In this document: positions 54,301 through 62,646 of the stretch, one piece after another
Numbering within the stretch: the first letter of the stretch is position 1
How the letters are laid out: each line of letters starts with the position of its first letter
From: Gammaproteobacteria bacterium
Lineage (GTDB): Bacteria; Pseudomonadota; Gammaproteobacteria; Enterobacterales; Kangiellaceae
DNA: 64,000 nt
NCBI GenBank assembly: GCA_013373375.1
Contig: JABXHY010000001.1
Location: 1 to 64,000, forward strand
Reading direction: 5' to 3'
Notes under the pieces: generated by a model
Seen by the model: only the letters and a program-made list of their open reading frames with translations
What the model was told of the DNA's origin: nothing
Databases searched by the model: none
Made by a program: the position numbers and the translations under genes

Positions 54301-55891
54301 CGTAAAACGTTTTATCAAACTGCTCTGTTTCTTGATTAAAACTTTCGATTGATTCAACTTCATAATATGTCCCTAAAGCTTTAATAAAATCATAAGACGA
54401 GAAATTCGGCGGCACACAGTGAGCGCCAACAATATTAAAACCATTCTTTAAATCGAGCTTTGGACAAATAGCTTGACCTGGAAATTGCAACTGTCCTTCA
54501 CTTGAGCTATTGAGGATATAACCTTCACCTTCTTTGATTGCGAAGTCATGGCCGTGAGCTTTATTGTTAATTATTACTGTTTGATCAAAAGCTCCTGTAT
54601 CCGTATTAAACCGTTGAATACGATTAACTTCTATAGCTGATCTTATTTTTCTTAAAAACTCAAAAGAGGTTAATGTTTCAGGGACTTTCTGAGGATAACT
54701 AAAATAATTTGCTCCCTTTACAATAGAGTAGGTCATTCCCGACGGAGTAGAGACATTCGACTTGAAATCAACTCCAGTTTTATTTTGCCCTGAAAAGATT
54801 GTAATTAAAGTAGGTGTTTCACTTCCTAACTCTACAGCACTTTCATTTTCGTCGTAATATTCTGAGGGAAAATCGTAAAATACATTGTTCATAATGTAAT
54901 CATTAAAACGCTTTGGTTCTAATCCGATTTTGGAACTATCAAGTGGTTCAACTTTGATGAAATAATCGCCAGGAGGAACCACAAGTTCATAAAAACCATT
55001 AGTTAATGAAAGAGTACCTTTAACAATCTCACGAGTGCTTGCGTTAATAGCATGAATATGTGCGCCAACAATCCCAATACCGTAACTGCCATCAACGATT
55101 TGTCCGCTTATAGTGCCATACTCTAATGCAAACTGTTCCTCATTAGGGTAGATATTACTCAGAGATATTATGTCATCTGAATGCGGACCTGAGACTGTAT
55201 TATCTGTGAAACTTGCGATTGGATACATAACTGAAGCTTCGACCGAGCTATGATCCAGACCTGAACAATGCCCGCTTTCATGCAATGCAACCCTCTCTAG
55301 CACTGACAATTCATCACCACTAGTTGAGTTGTAAGCCAACTTAGAAAAGTCTACCTGGCCATTAAAGATGATATCTGCATCGATTATAGTACCGGCTTTA
55401 TAAGTGCCTTCTGGTATATCAGCCTCTCCGTCACCATTAAGATCGACCTCGTCTAATGTAAACGTTTTATCCTCCATCAAAAAATGGGTAACACACACTG
55501 CGGCAACACCATCTTGAAATAAAAATTCATCATCGACAAAAGTGATAAGGTTTAAGCCATCTATGTTGCTTAAAACAGCTCCATCTTGAGAACCGTTAGT
55601 TGCGACTGATTCACCAGCGAATTCGAATGTAACATTAGCAGTAGGAATTGACTGCCATTTCTGGAAGCTCTTTTTGAGAGAAGAGACCAATTGTTCTTTT
55701 GAAATATTTTGACCTGCAGCTCCTTGCTCATTAATCGTCCAGCGATAAGGCAGCAACCTTTCATCCCACTTTACTTCGTAGCGCTCACCATTTGATACCA
55801 TTTGGTTTACATCACCAGCAAATGACAGTTTTAAGCAGAGAATATTCAGCAGCAATACCACGATTACGTAGCGAAAAATTTGATTAATCAT
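51350..55891 (-). CDS. Secreted matrixin-type (M10-like) zinc metalloprotease with multidomain C-terminus
   Basis: A 1513-residue exported protein. It has a signal peptide (1-25, LKLSFAGD) and a metzincin catalytic domain (about 35-250) with HESGHCSGLDH (His204, Glu205, His208, His214) and a Met-turn VMYP at 222. A carboxypeptidase-regulatory-like beta domain (about 253-330) and a two-copy module shared with the next gene (about 384-555) follow. An IPT/TIG-like domain (about 565-645), a PPC-like domain (655-755) and Big_1-like domains (about 765-1020) come next, then a long beta-rich tail. A calcium-type loop DLNGDGEADIP lies in the protease domain. The stop lies inside the possible GTG-start region of the giant-protein gene. 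A 20-nt gap separates it from the upstream gene. Confidence 0.88.
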   Translation of the reverse strand: MINQIFRYVIVVLLLNILCLKLSFAGDVNQMVSNGERYEVKWDERLLPYRWTINEQGAAGQNISKEQLVSSLKKSFQKWQSIPTANVTFEFAGESVATNGSQDGAVLSNIDGLNLITFVDDEFLFQDGVAAVCVTHFLMEDKTFTLDEVDLNGDGEADIPEGTYKAGTIIDADIIFNGQVDFSKLAYNSTSGDELSVLERVALHESGHCSGLDHSSVEASVMYPIASFTDNTVSGPHSDDIISLSNIYPNEEQFALEYGTISGQIVDGSYGIGIVGAHIHAINASTREIVKGTLSLTNGFYELVVPPGDYFIKVEPLDSSKIGLEPKRFNDYIMNNVFYDFPSEYYDENESAVELGSETPTLITIFSGQNKTGVDFKSNVSTPSGMTYSIVKGANYFSYPQKVPETLTSFEFLRKIRSAIEVNRIQRFNTDTGAFDQTVIINNKAHGHDFAIKEGEGYILNSSSEGQLQFPGQAICPKLDLKNGFNIVGAHCVPPNFSSYDFIKALGTYYEVESIESFNQETEQFDKTFYEHEQPAGIEFDIIEGQAYVVRMLQTKLGVKPFDDIVTAPLITMLSPGVGFYGTEIVLFGKGFSIEKEDNLVLFDEFPAEVLYASPERLLVKVPNDIGYGNKQITINIKELSSNSVDFYIERQMVDENEHGVTNLISGQTARGSISNIGEQDLYTFSAVSGAKATLSARSTSGNGLDLKLELLSPSGVVIASDDNSGFANNAKITNQLLQESGTYTAIVSAEGTGTYEFDLQVSNEKTKARVEILSGSVQVAASGSQLGEPIIFQVLDERGEAIANAEVGLSVTSLNNESEQSKKAVNTSSNMQKSNGAVLRKGLNVNNTIRTNKYGIAAVEATVPDEHGNYEISINIPGISDAISSPIEVVVVKHPIKTIEVTQRTQDCNGQGCEVGKALPEDWVITFKDRFGQGISGVPVQWQVVSGDGFVQGLLKKADKRSEADGSVRMSQTLGKKLYQNPTHEILRGDVELLPQYHIVAATVPGQSAPILFEGIAGAGEVSQVQQFSVPSLSIGLGSVRANAVMFMAKDQYGNPVADEVVSYNSEYTGIDVSPGIFNRKQMPSMLTNERGIWVGAIGAIAKPVAGYLYFDHRFSKDPAELPVRPGAAIPTIDEFGNRDTVGLHPTYMLSFNIASKTIELPVDVDMGPTVVAYSESDNPGALIGQSIDLENNSESRPTFSLFFFSRIDGEDDDTDQYLSKSIVNETDFTRLIQIFGWSQSANLSVRYDIGNENSVEVLESDKAKLEYENMMQCPNNTCPTGDEWLHVNIFDGETALQYIKGHAHLTTIGNTKTNGVYVVANFGEQKSVILKSYYCNGNALDQSCNDDRVFEKTINFGDKPMAYLLNVEPISIKIEIEDPTEQEVSTSDPYPGVPAVSGINLKSFKIKLNGNEIDLNSLELGKYPHYAKIVMDEKIVKNYGTEVTESSKPRKWQFIYYPKADELQDSNILTIEGIDGNTSVKDAAGNFKENPPEVEVTCNFEFPAENIVCAQ
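54232..54741 (-). repeat. Tandem two-copy cysteine-linked module, copy set in the metalloprotease
   Basis: The first unit starts SIVKGANYFSYP and contains RFNTDTGAFDQ and EGEGYIL. The second starts LKNGFNIVGAHCVP and contains SFNQETEQFDK and EGQAYVV. Cys positions (QAIC and GAHC) match those of the set in the giant protein. Confidence 0.7.
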
Positions 55892-55911
55892 GTTGTATTC
55901 CGTTATAAATA

Positions 55912-56361
55912 TTATTTATTCGTATTCTTGATTATTGGTGAAGGACTAGTTGCTTGAGTTTCACTTTTTTTAGGTTTACTAGTAGTAATGACTGTACCGC
56001 TCTCATCAACTTGCAAACTGTTAAAAATGAAGTTTTGCGTATTGTTGGTTTTTCGCCCTAGCGTATTATCAACCTCATTTTCAATCGTTAGAGGCTGCAG
56101 GCGCGTTCGTTGTTGAAAGGACTTTGACTTTCCTTTTTTAGCCGTCGCGGATATACTTGCTGATTTACTGTAAATATTTTGTTGCTCTGCTCTTTTTCTT
56201 AATACGTAGTCCATAGGAAAAACATAGTCTAAATTATCTAAGTTCTGATTCCTCAGTAAGTCCTCAGACTCATTCCCTTTAACAAGTTTAAGCTCTTCAG
56301 AAAAAACAGCGTGAGTTAGTACAATTGATAAGAGTATTAAAAATCTATTGAGAAAAATCAT
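55912..56361 (-). CDS. Small exported basic protein of unknown function
   Basis: I do not recognise this 149-residue protein. It has a signal peptide (about 1-21, FLILLSIVLTHAVFS|EEL), and the mature part is polar, low in Cys and rich in Lys, Ser, Asn and Thr, probably largely unstructured. Its ATG overlaps the stop of the 239-residue gene by one base (TAATG), so the two are translationally coupled. It lies 20 nt before the metalloprotease gene and could be a chaperone, inhibitor or structural partner for it; this is conjecture. Confidence 0.65.
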   Translation of the reverse strand: MIFLNRFLILLSIVLTHAVFSEELKLVKGNESEDLLRNQNLDNLDYVFPMDYVLRKRAEQQNIYSKSASISATAKKGKSKSFQQRTRLQPLTIENEVDNTLGRKTNNTQNFIFNSLQVDESGTVITTSKPKKSETQATSPSPIIKNTNK

Positions 56362-57080
56362 TACTCAATCTTCCCTTCTAAAATTATTACTTCGTCTCGC
56401 TGAATTTTGATGTCATTGAGGTTAGACCTCGGTTGCTTTTTCAAATCTCTAATTAGCTGCACAGCTTCATTAAGTGATAACTTCTTTTCATGAATAGATA
56501 CTGAATTCTCAGAGTAATCATTCGAAATTAAGCCTTCTGCAGTAGTCTTCATAGCGCGTTCTTTCGCTAAGTTGTTTGAAGCAACCATAACTGACACATC
56601 AGGGAGGATTTTAGTCATCTCATTTTCATTAAATACAATTTCCCATATCCCAAACTTGTTATCAGTCAAGATTAATTCACCCGAGGTACTTGCTTTTGCG
56701 AAAATGATAACTTCATCGACAGCTTCTATATTTGGAGCATGAGATACACTCGTTTTTACTAAAGTTTGGAGTTTAGGATGATAAGCAACTCCACCTGGTG
56801 TAATAACTTCAACTAACTCTCCAGATTGCCGCTTTTTTGAGCCTTCACTCAAATCTCTTAGTACTGTAAAAACATTTTTAGTTACCACGCCATATTTGGT
56901 CCATACCCCTTCTTTGTCCATTAGTTTTGCTTGTACAATTGTATCGGACTTCTTAACAAGATTTTTTAATACGTTCGCATTCAACCGGGATTCAAGTTCA
57001 TCAGCATTCGGTTTTGCACTGATATTTACATTAATAAAAGTTGATACAAAAACTGATAAAACCATTAACTTCTTAATCAT
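56361..57080 (-). CDS. Exported protein of unknown function, beta-rich
   Basis: A 239-residue protein with a signal peptide (1-22, VFVSTFINVNISA|KPN). The core follows the pattern of a secreted unnamed family: SDTIVQAKL...GVWTKYGVVTKNVFTVLRDL, then GELVEVITPGGVAYHP, VDEVIIFAKA and FGIWEI. I recall proteins of this pattern beside secreted proteases in other proteobacteria, but cannot name a domain. The C-terminal part (about 170-239) is charged and helical. It starts 12 nt after the 300-residue gene and overlaps the next gene by one base. Confidence 0.65.
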   Translation of the reverse strand: MIKKLMVLSVFVSTFINVNISAKPNADELESRLNANVLKNLVKKSDTIVQAKLMDKEGVWTKYGVVTKNVFTVLRDLSEGSKKRQSGELVEVITPGGVAYHPKLQTLVKTSVSHAPNIEAVDEVIIFAKASTSGELILTDNKFGIWEIVFNENEMTKILPDVSVMVASNNLAKERAMKTTAEGLISNDYSENSVSIHEKKLSLNEAVQLIRDLKKQPRSNLNDIKIQRDEVIILEGKIE

Positions 57081-57092
57081 ATCTTTAGAACC

Positions 57093-57992
57093 TTAATCTA
57101 AAAATTCTGAACCACAAACTTCAACAAGCTGCGCGTTCAACTCTTCTAGCTGATAATCCCCTGTCACAATGCGAAGAGCTTCTTCACGCGAGTAATCAAT
57201 GCTGCACACCTGACCAAGCCACTTGTTAACAAAAGTATCTAATGTAGAGTCGGTAGTTGGCACCAGAGCAGAATCAGGACCTTCAATAAAACGAGCAAAA
57301 TTGAGGGTTAAATTACCGTTATTAGTAAGCTCTATATTGGCTGTGACTAAGATATCGTTTGTTTCTATTGGCCTCGGTTCATTGTCAGCTGAATAAAGAT
57401 TATTTAAATCAAATAGTGCGTCTACTTGCTGTTCGGATAAACGAAAATCATCCGAAAATACTGCTATTGGGTAGTTGCTTGAACCAATCAGATTAGCTAA
57501 TAAAATGCTATCTTCACTAGCAATTAAACTATCTGACAGTTCAACTGAGCCACGAAAGGAACTAACTATTGGTAAATACTTCCGCTGTTCGTCAGTGCGA
57601 AGTTCAAAAGATTTATTTGTAGTAAACTTGAACTCCGTTATTAGCTGCTCTTCTGACGAGATGGCTCGAATCACTATTTCAGAGTAAGGAAGCAAATTAA
57701 TAATAGTCGCTGTTGGTATATTGCCAGGTGATAAGCGCACCCGCTTAAACTCTGTTTCGTCAACCATTCTGTATTCAAGATATTCTGGCGAACTATTAAG
57801 AACATCAAGCAAAATAATAGTGCCACTCCGATCGCTTACATTTACAATTAAATATTTTGATAACTCGACATTGCCAGCTGGTTGCTCAGCGCTAGATATT
57901 TTAGCGTCTAGGTTTACAATCGATAATGCCAAACCTATCGCAGCAATATTTTTTACACAAAACACAGACAGAATCACTTTACTTAAATTCAT
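57093..57992 (-). CDS. Exported protein with a fibronectin III-like domain
   Basis: A 299-residue protein using ATG at 57992, which overlaps the upstream stop in TGATG; a GTG one codon earlier is also in frame. The signal peptide covers about 1-35. A beta-rich domain (about 45-130, LIVNVSDRSGTIILLDVLN...INLLPYSEIVIRA) looks like a fibronectin III fold. It recalls the first domain of the giant protein (VYVSDVTDKSFIVTW). The remainder contains two Cys (QVCSIDYS and EVCGSEF), possibly bonded. The function is unknown. Confidence 0.65.
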   Translation of the reverse strand: MNLSKVILSVFCVKNIAAIGLALSIVNLDAKISSAEQPAGNVELSKYLIVNVSDRSGTIILLDVLNSSPEYLEYRMVDETEFKRVRLSPGNIPTATIINLLPYSEIVIRAISSEEQLITEFKFTTNKSFELRTDEQRKYLPIVSSFRGSVELSDSLIASEDSILLANLIGSSNYPIAVFSDDFRLSEQQVDALFDLNNLYSADNEPRPIETNDILVTANIELTNNGNLTLNFARFIEGPDSALVPTTDSTLDTFVNKWLGQVCSIDYSREEALRIVTGDYQLEELNAQLVEVCGSEFLD

Positions 57993-60442
57993 CACTCGCT
58001 TTCCCTTTCGAATTCGCCGCGTTTTACTTTTAGCTGCTTAACTTCCGGCGGTGTCGTGTCAAACAAAAAGATATGCGTTTTATCTGGTCCTTGATCGTAA
58101 GCGAACGAGCCTTTTTCCATACGATTTCCTTGATGATCAACAAATCGATCAGGTGGCTGAGTAACATCAGTGTGCCACTCATATGAGCGAACCTGATCAT
58201 TCTCGTCCCGAAGCACAAAGCGCCTCGCAGGAGAACTGGGATCGGCATCAAGTTTAGTACCCACCCCTCGGTGGTTATTGACATCTTCTGCTTCAACTAA
58301 CAAACTTAACCGACCATTGGGTTTCACTTCAGCTAGACGACTGAGCTCTGTGCTGTCGATCGTCACTTGCCAACAGGAAGCTACTGTATTATTTGAATCA
58401 CCATTATTGATGCATCCTGTATTCTCAGGGTCATGCTCTAGGCTTTGGAAGTCTAAATTATTAATATTAAAATAAAACTCAGTACCAACATCAAAGCCAA
58501 GTTTGAAACCACTGTTTTCAGAAGTGGGAGATTTAATTGGTTCATTGAAACGCAAAGTCAGTCGAATAGCTTTTTTCGCATTAAAGAAATCGAAGCCATT
58601 AATAGTCGACCTCAAAAAACGTTGCTCGATAAAATTAGCTTTCATATAGGCATGACCTAACGAGTCTGAGCCCCCGAGCGCACCATTTTCGTAACGCATT
58701 TTTACCGTTAGAGTTCCAAGCTTATTGCTCCCATTATCATCCATGTCTGCAGACATCCATTTTTTGCCATATTTGAACTCCCACCCGCCAGAATCTTTTT
58801 CTTGCTCTGCTAGAACCTCTTCTAAGAATGGCGGAGTGTTAGCTAAGTCATACCAGTACTGGCTAAAGCCAGCAAAAAACTCAATGCTCATAGGAACTAA
58901 TACTTCCGCCCAGCGCTCTGCAAAATTCTTCCCTGAGTTACAAATTCTATCTGCCGCACTGTAGGATGAGCAGGTTCTGATCAATGGATTAGACGCTCCG
59001 AATGAACGTGAAATATCTTGGCGCATGTACATTGGTTTGAGCATATGCTCATCCGCATAATCAACGCCTCGCATGATTTGTTCGAGATAGACGATATCAG
59101 AAGGAGCTCCGGGGAACTTTTTATCAATTGGCCACCAGTCAGATAAGAAGGAATCAAAATCGAGAAAGTAATATCGACCGACACCTCGATTAAATAATGT
59201 ATCCAAAAGTCCGTCATTATATTTCGATGCTGTAGCAATCGCCCAGTGAGGCTCCGCAATATCCATTACATTTAAAAAGGCACCACATAAATCAGGATCT
59301 GGTTTTCCGGTCAAAATGTCATTTACATTACCAAAATAAAACATGGCACCGAGCTCGCCTTTGATACAGTAATTATTTTCCTCTTTAGCGCTCTCTACAA
59401 TATCTTCATTATCATACCAACCGACTTTATAAGCGAAGGTACTCATTATCGATGGCACTTGCATATCCGCTTGGAATGTCGCCACATTGTAAGCTGTTCT
59501 AGATAGGTTAGCCTCATCAATTAAAGAAACTCCATCTCCATAAGGAAACACGCCTCCATTGCTCCAGATATTCTCAAATCCATCGACACGCTTAATTGCT
59601 CGCGCTTCATTAAACCAGCTATAGGCCATTGAGTTAGAATTAATTTCGTAAACTTGAGCGGGTAAAAAGTGCGCTTCATAATCGTCTCGCTCGCCAAGTT
59701 CTTGTGCTAGAACCGTAACATGAGCATCGCCATGAACATGTGCGACGGAACTCATATCTTCTGCATGATGGAGCGCGTGACCAAATAGAAAAAATGCAAG
59801 CGACTTACCAGGAATAGCACTTTCATTTTTACCGGAATCTTCTAGGTAGCCCATAACTTCTAATGAATCATAAAAATAATCTTTCGCCGTATCCTCACTT
59901 CTATCTACACGTCCATATAGTCCGGCAAGTGAATCCAAGTTTGCTAGAATATAACGTTTAGGATCATTGTAAAAATAGTAATCAGCCAGGTTCTCCCAGT
60001 CAGAAATATCCATTTCTTGTCCTGTATACGGGTGCTGAAAATGAGAAAACACCTTAGAACTTGGCGAGTCCTCCATCACTACGCCGTCGATTACATTTCT
60101 AGGCTTTTTGGTGGAAACCCCATTTGCACATGGCTCAACTACAAGCGAATGGCAGAAAGCCGGATAACCGTTACCTTCGTCAGCTTCCTTATCATTGGGG
60201 TTCCTAAACTGCGGGTCTTGTCCCCATAAATAGGGATAAGGAAAGTTTGTTATCGCTCGATCTTTTGAATATTTTGCGCTTATTTTCCATAAGTCGTAAT
60301 AAGAGAACTGTTCATTATCTAGGCGCTTAATAAGCTCTCCCGTTTGAACAGTTAACTTAGGATGAGTTGTATTAGTATCGTGTGAATAACAAACTCCAAA
60401 ATAAGAGTAAACAGCAAGGCCTAATATTACGTGCTTTTTCAC
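57992..60442 (-). CDS. Exported protein with a zinc-dependent phospholipase C-like core
   Basis: An 816-residue protein. The GTG start overlaps the upstream stop (GTGA). The signal peptide is about 1-20. The mature N-terminus has NTTHPKLT (His27). A helical core carries LFGHALHHAEDMSSVAHVHGDAH (His222, His225, His226, Asp229, His235, His237, Asp239). This HxxxD-type cluster together with an early His resembles bacterial Zn-dependent phospholipase C and its relatives. The second half (about 560-816) is beta-rich and has a possible Cys pair (GCIN...ASCWQ). Its FDTTPPEVKQLKVKRGEF end resembles Ig-like domain joins. Enzyme activity is a hypothesis; S1/P1-like nuclease is an alternative. Confidence 0.6.
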   Translation of the reverse strand: MKKHVILGLAVYSYFGVCYSHDTNTTHPKLTVQTGELIKRLDNEQFSYYDLWKISAKYSKDRAITNFPYPYLWGQDPQFRNPNDKEADEGNGYPAFCHSLVVEPCANGVSTKKPRNVIDGVVMEDSPSSKVFSHFQHPYTGQEMDISDWENLADYYFYNDPKRYILANLDSLAGLYGRVDRSEDTAKDYFYDSLEVMGYLEDSGKNESAIPGKSLAFFLFGHALHHAEDMSSVAHVHGDAHVTVLAQELGERDDYEAHFLPAQVYEINSNSMAYSWFNEARAIKRVDGFENIWSNGGVFPYGDGVSLIDEANLSRTAYNVATFQADMQVPSIMSTFAYKVGWYDNEDIVESAKEENNYCIKGELGAMFYFGNVNDILTGKPDPDLCGAFLNVMDIAEPHWAIATASKYNDGLLDTLFNRGVGRYYFLDFDSFLSDWWPIDKKFPGAPSDIVYLEQIMRGVDYADEHMLKPMYMRQDISRSFGASNPLIRTCSSYSAADRICNSGKNFAERWAEVLVPMSIEFFAGFSQYWYDLANTPPFLEEVLAEQEKDSGGWEFKYGKKWMSADMDDNGSNKLGTLTVKMRYENGALGGSDSLGHAYMKANFIEQRFLRSTINGFDFFNAKKAIRLTLRFNEPIKSPTSENSGFKLGFDVGTEFYFNINNLDFQSLEHDPENTGCINNGDSNNTVASCWQVTIDSTELSRLAEVKPNGRLSLLVEAEDVNNHRGVGTKLDADPSSPARRFVLRDENDQVRSYEWHTDVTQPPDRFVDHQGNRMEKGSFAYDQGPDKTHIFLFDTTPPEVKQLKVKRGEFERESE

Positions 60443-61413
60443 CTTATATCGTCCTTATTAAAATCAGTCTTATACTTTTCAATACATTGCCCACGTTCAG
60501 AACATAAATATCTTTTATACTTTTCCAATGTTTTCATTATCCATGGAACATATTTATTCGATATTTTCTTTTTTTTATCTTGATCAAATTCATCAATATA
60601 GAAACCTCTTTTTGCATCCACTATTTGATAGTTATCTTTATTGAATTGGTACACCTCATTAGCCAAGTTTAGAAAATTCTCAAGAGTTTTATCATTTATA
60701 AAATTCGTTTCTGCGCTACTCAAAATTTCTTCCCAGGGCTTTGGACTCAGAGTGATTTTGATCGGCTTATGCTTTACGTCGTAGCCAAGTTTCACCTTGA
60801 GACTCTCTGTCTTGTATTCCGGATGCCTAATTGAAATATTTATTGGAATCTCTCTTTTTGCAGAACCGAGTAAAAAACTACTGAATGCAGACATGACATA
60901 ATCTCGAGGTATAATTACTGTCTCTCCCGAAGATCCAAATTTCTTGTGTTTATAGGTAGAATAAGAGAAGTGACCCCCAACATAATATAAAGTACTTACA
61001 AGAAAGTGTTCTTTATTCGGCTCCTCAACATCAATAGTGACTTCTATAGGTCCACGACGGCTTAAGTCATAGGAAAAATAACTAAAGATTGAAATAAATG
61101 CCGTAATAGAAATCAAAAAGCTTGTAATAGGAGGAAAAGACTTTCTGTTTTCTTCACTTAGTTTCTTAACCGATACAATCTCTATAATAAGAATGATGAA
61201 ATAAGTAAAAATGGCGGTATGAATATAATAGTCCCACTCAAACACCATTGAGATCGGAAAAAGAGTAAGGTTAAAAAACCACAGAAATACAATAGTAGAC
61301 GATTTAAAGTGGCTTAGTTGCCGCTTCATCATTCTATAAATAAAGCCTACCACACTGAGCACCGAAAGTGATAAAACCAACATGAGCAGATAATAGGCCG
61401 TCTTATAATCCAT
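60439..61413 (-). CDS. Membrane protein of unknown function
   Basis: A 324-residue protein with four predicted helices in the first 115 residues (about 8-27, 40-57, 62-82, 95-113). A soluble domain of about 205 residues follows. The soluble part has a beta-rich portion (IEVTIDVEEP...IPINISIRHPEYKTE) and a Lys-rich helical end with two Cys (YLCSERGQCIEKY). I do not recognise it. It overlaps the phospholipase-like gene by 4 nt and follows the HEAT-repeat gene by 21 nt. It is the only clear polytopic membrane protein of the operon, so it could have a sensing, anchoring or export role. Confidence 0.65.
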   Translation of the reverse strand: MDYKTAYYLLMLVLSLSVLSVVGFIYRMMKRQLSHFKSSTIVFLWFFNLTLFPISMVFEWDYYIHTAIFTYFIILIIEIVSVKKLSEENRKSFPPITSFLISITAFISIFSYFSYDLSRRGPIEVTIDVEEPNKEHFLVSTLYYVGGHFSYSTYKHKKFGSSGETVIIPRDYVMSAFSSFLLGSAKREIPINISIRHPEYKTESLKVKLGYDVKHKPIKITLSPKPWEEILSSAETNFINDKTLENFLNLANEVYQFNKDNYQIVDAKRGFYIDEFDQDKKKKISNKYVPWIMKTLEKYKRYLCSERGQCIEKYKTDFNKDDIR

Positions 61414-61434
61414 AAATTGTTCTCTCAGTTAAGA

Positions 61435-62646
61435 TTAGTTTACTGGTTCCAGGTTTGGACTTGCTGCCGTACCAACTAAAGAATACCCCATACGATACAA
61501 GCTTTGTGAAACAGGACTATAAAGATTACCGTCGTGTTCCTCAATCAATTCAAGCTCAATTAAAACGGTTGGACCGTTTCTCACAACATAATCTGCAACG
61601 ACTAATAACGTTAGTTCATTCGCTTTTCCCTGATTATTTTTAAACAGCTGAGAAAATTCTTGATCTGATTTAGCTTCTTCTAGTTTTGCGTGTAGAATCG
61701 CGGTTTGAACAATATCGTTTTTTATATTTAATCCCTGCAAGAGCTCTTCTACTTTCTCTGGTGAGACTAAGGAAGCTAAACCAAATACGCTATATCGCAA
61801 TGAGTGGCTACCCATTTTATCCGCAACCGACTTTTGAATTGCCGTTAGAATAATACTAGTATCGCTTGAGTTTCCCCAACGACCTAAAACGAAGGCAGCC
61901 ATGTCACGAATATAAGGATGGTAATCAGGATTTGTGTACTCTCTAACTTTATCAAGGATATTGGGCTCATTATGGTACGCAAAATAAAGCAGCGCATTAT
62001 AAACCTGAAAGCCACCACTTTCTGGATCATTTATAATTTGAATAGCATAATTTTTTGCTGTTTCGTTAGGGCCAATATCTAGTAGTTTCGAAAAGACTGT
62101 TTTATGCAGAAGAGCATTAGGGTTCGCAGAATCCGCCGCCGCGATCAACTGTGCAACCATATCCGACGAATTAGTTTTAGTAAGCGCATTCACCAGGTGC
62201 ATTTTCTGAGCTGCAATGACCTGCAACTCCTGTTCAAGCTGCTCCTTCGAGGAGGCTGCAGTATTTGTGGTTGACGATTTTATGGTGCTGTTATTCGACG
62301 TATTTGCTTTAGCGGTCTTACTACTTATTTTCGCTTTTACTTTGCTAGCCTTGGCTTTATTTACTAAGACTTTATAATTATCATTTAACTCTTTATCTTT
62401 CTCGTTTAGCTTCGCTAGAGCACTACTAATAGCGGCAGCACCTTTGTCATCAGATAAATATAATTGCTTTAAAATCTTAGAGCTCTTACCATCAAACTTC
62501 GATAAATCGTGCAGCTGCTTTGAGCTCAAAATAGAAGCTGATTCTGGTTGAGTAGAGTTTTTCTTTCCGTAACCCTCAACTGAAAAAATGAGCAAAAAAA
62601 ATAATAATAGAATCGTAAGTTGTTTTGGGGCAGATAGTGCGTACAA
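61435..62646 (-). CDS. Exported HEAT-repeat-like protein, first gene of the operon
   Basis: A 403-residue protein. It has an N-terminal hydrophobic signal (LTILLLFFLLIFSVEGYG), a helical region, and a linker rich in Lys, Ala, Ser, Thr and Asn (about 88-140). Helical repeats follow (about 160-370) of HEAT/PBS-lyase type (YIRDMAAFVLGRWGNSSD, LRYSVFGLASLV). Such repeats usually bind other proteins. The start is TTG at 62646 with AGAGG 7 nt upstream; no in-frame ATG is near. The 395-nt region before it should hold the operon promoter. Confidence 0.7.
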   Translation of the reverse strand: MYALSAPKQLTILLLFFLLIFSVEGYGKKNSTQPESASILSSKQLHDLSKFDGKSSKILKQLYLSDDKGAAAISSALAKLNEKDKELNDNYKVLVNKAKASKVKAKISSKTAKANTSNNSTIKSSTTNTAASSKEQLEQELQVIAAQKMHLVNALTKTNSSDMVAQLIAAADSANPNALLHKTVFSKLLDIGPNETAKNYAIQIINDPESGGFQVYNALLYFAYHNEPNILDKVREYTNPDYHPYIRDMAAFVLGRWGNSSDTSIILTAIQKSVADKMGSHSLRYSVFGLASLVSPEKVEELLQGLNIKNDIVQTAILHAKLEEAKSDQEFSQLFKNNQGKANELTLLVVADYVVRNGPTVLIELELIEEHDGNLYSPVSQSLYRMGYSLVGTAASPNLEPVN

